This document shows positions 5,609-6,197 of a stretch of DNA of 6,197 nt, one piece after another. The DNA is taken from NCBI GenBank assembly GCA_005885325.1, contig VAYX01000190.1, positions 1 through 6,197 of the forward strand, given 5' to 3'. Source of the DNA: Actinomycetota bacterium (GTDB lineage: Bacteria; Actinomycetota; UBA4738; HRBIN12). The notes under the pieces are model-generated. The model saw only the letters and a list, made by a program, of their open reading frames with translations, did not search any database and was not told where the DNA came from. How positions within the stretch are numbered: position 1 is the stretch's first letter; every line of letters starts with the position of its first letter. Both the position numbers and the translations under genes were made by a program.

Positions 5609-6197
5609 TCGGGAGCGTGAAGATCTCGGTGCGTTGACTCGCTCGGGATGACCGGCGCCGGCGCGTGGAACAGGTTGCCGATCAGGAAGCCGACCCCGGC
5701 TGCGCCCAGGCCGATCACCAGCATCTTCAGCCCGCTCTTCCGCCAGTCGCCGACGAGGGTCACGGCGGAGTAGACGCCCACTCCGAACAGGACCACGGCG
5801 CTGAGGGCGATCGCCAGGACCAGCGCCGGCGTCCGAGCGAGCCATACGAAGGGGAGCAACGGGATCAGGTGTCCGATGAGGGTTGCGATGGTGATCAAGA
5901 ACGCGCTGCGGAATATGTCCGCCGTCTGCACGGGCTGCAAGTGGAGCTCCTCATCCATCATCGTGGCCAGCCAGCTGTCGCGGTTGGCCGTGATGGTGTC
6001 GACCACTCCCTCGAGCAGGTCCCCACTGAAACCCTTGGTCGCGTAGATCTCACGGATCTCCTGGCGTTCTGCCTCCGGAATCGTGTCGATCTCTTCTGCC
6101 TCCCGTGCTCGTTCGGCCTGGTAGTAGTCACGCTGGGATACGGAGGACGTGTACCCGACCGCTCCCATGGAGATCGACTCGGTGATGGCAGCGGCAA
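5476..6197 (-). CDS. VIT/CCC1-family metal ion transporter (partial, 5' end beyond the window)
   Basis: The C-terminal part of a VIT1/CCC1 family membrane protein, a family that moves Fe2+ or Mn2+ across membranes. The frame stays open to the window edge (AAAITESIS before the Met at 6168), and ESISMGAVGYTSS corresponds to the family's second membrane helix. The Met at 6168 is therefore internal, and the start and first helix lie to the right. Next comes the Glu-rich cytoplasmic loop characteristic of the family (SQRDYYQAERAREAEEI, ETITx-type helices, MMDEELHLQP), then three membrane helices: FLITIATLIGHLIPLLPFVW, ALVLAIALSAVVLFGVGVYS and MLVIGLGAAGVGFLIGNLF. Members normally end soon after this last helix, near 5655. 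Here no stop occurs until 5476, adding about 55-60 hydrophilic residues with no recognisable family. The last 133 nt of the frame are antisense to the membrane-protein gene. Family assignment is firm; the metal is not determined, and the extended tail may be an artefact of a lost stop. Confidence 0.88.
   Translation of the reverse strand, partial: AAAITESISMGAVGYTSSVSQRDYYQAERAREAEEIDTIPEAERQEIREIYATKGFSGDLLEGVVDTITANRDSWLATMMDEELHLQPVQTADIFRSAFLITIATLIGHLIPLLPFVWLARTPALVLAIALSAVVLFGVGVYSAVTLVGDWRKSGLKMLVIGLGAAGVGFLIGNLFHAPAPVIPSESTHRDLHAPDHVWCGRSGSNESETSVVSGSRCPITYLSPKTSSWPSWPASSRI

Noticed and set aside
4412..5845. Minus-strand open frame of 477 codons across the sigma, membrane-protein and transporter 3' regions
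   Set aside because: The Arg/Gly/Pro-rich translation has no family, and it is antisense to two genes with clear protein features and out of frame with the transporter.
6166..6168. ATG at 6168 as the start of the VIT-family transporter
   Set aside because: The frame stays open to the window edge, and the residues on both sides of this Met match the second membrane helix of the family, so it is internal.

Overview
The window is high-GC DNA that looks bacterial and most likely actinobacterial. The lineage is inferred from gene content: a SARP/AfsR-type regulator with a BTAD domain, and an ECF sigma factor coupled to a single-pass membrane protein. Some Chloroflexota carry similar genes, so phylum is not proven. 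There are no RNA genes, CRISPR arrays, transposases or phage genes.

Left part (150-2690, minus strand): one large regulator of 846 residues with a winged-helix DNA-binding domain, a BTAD domain, a class III cyclase-like domain with altered catalytic residues, and an AAA/STAND-type ATPase. It ends where such proteins usually begin a long TPR-type tail. A well-spaced Shine-Dalgarno supports a GTG start at 2690, which leaves a 178-nt divergent intergenic region.

Middle (2869-3716, plus strand): two small genes 23 nt apart form a probable operon, an ABM-like dimeric alpha/beta-barrel protein and a SRPBCC (START/polyketide cyclase-like) protein. In front of the first lies a perfect heptamer direct repeat with an 11-bp period, followed 7-8 bp later by a -10-like hexamer. 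This is the layout SARP regulators use, so the simplest reading is that the divergent regulator controls this operon. A perfect hairpin follows the second gene.

Right-centre (3717-5608, plus strand): a 279-nt non-coding stretch contains several nested inverted repeats just ahead of an ECF sigma factor gene. That gene overlaps by ATGA the gene for a single-pass membrane protein with an extracytoplasmic domain, the probable anti-sigma or signal-sensing partner.

Right edge (5476-6197, minus strand): the 3' part of a VIT/CCC1-family metal transporter gene, cut by the window edge. Its reading frame runs about 55-60 codons past the usual family end and overlaps the 3' end of the membrane-protein gene by 133 nt on the opposite strand.
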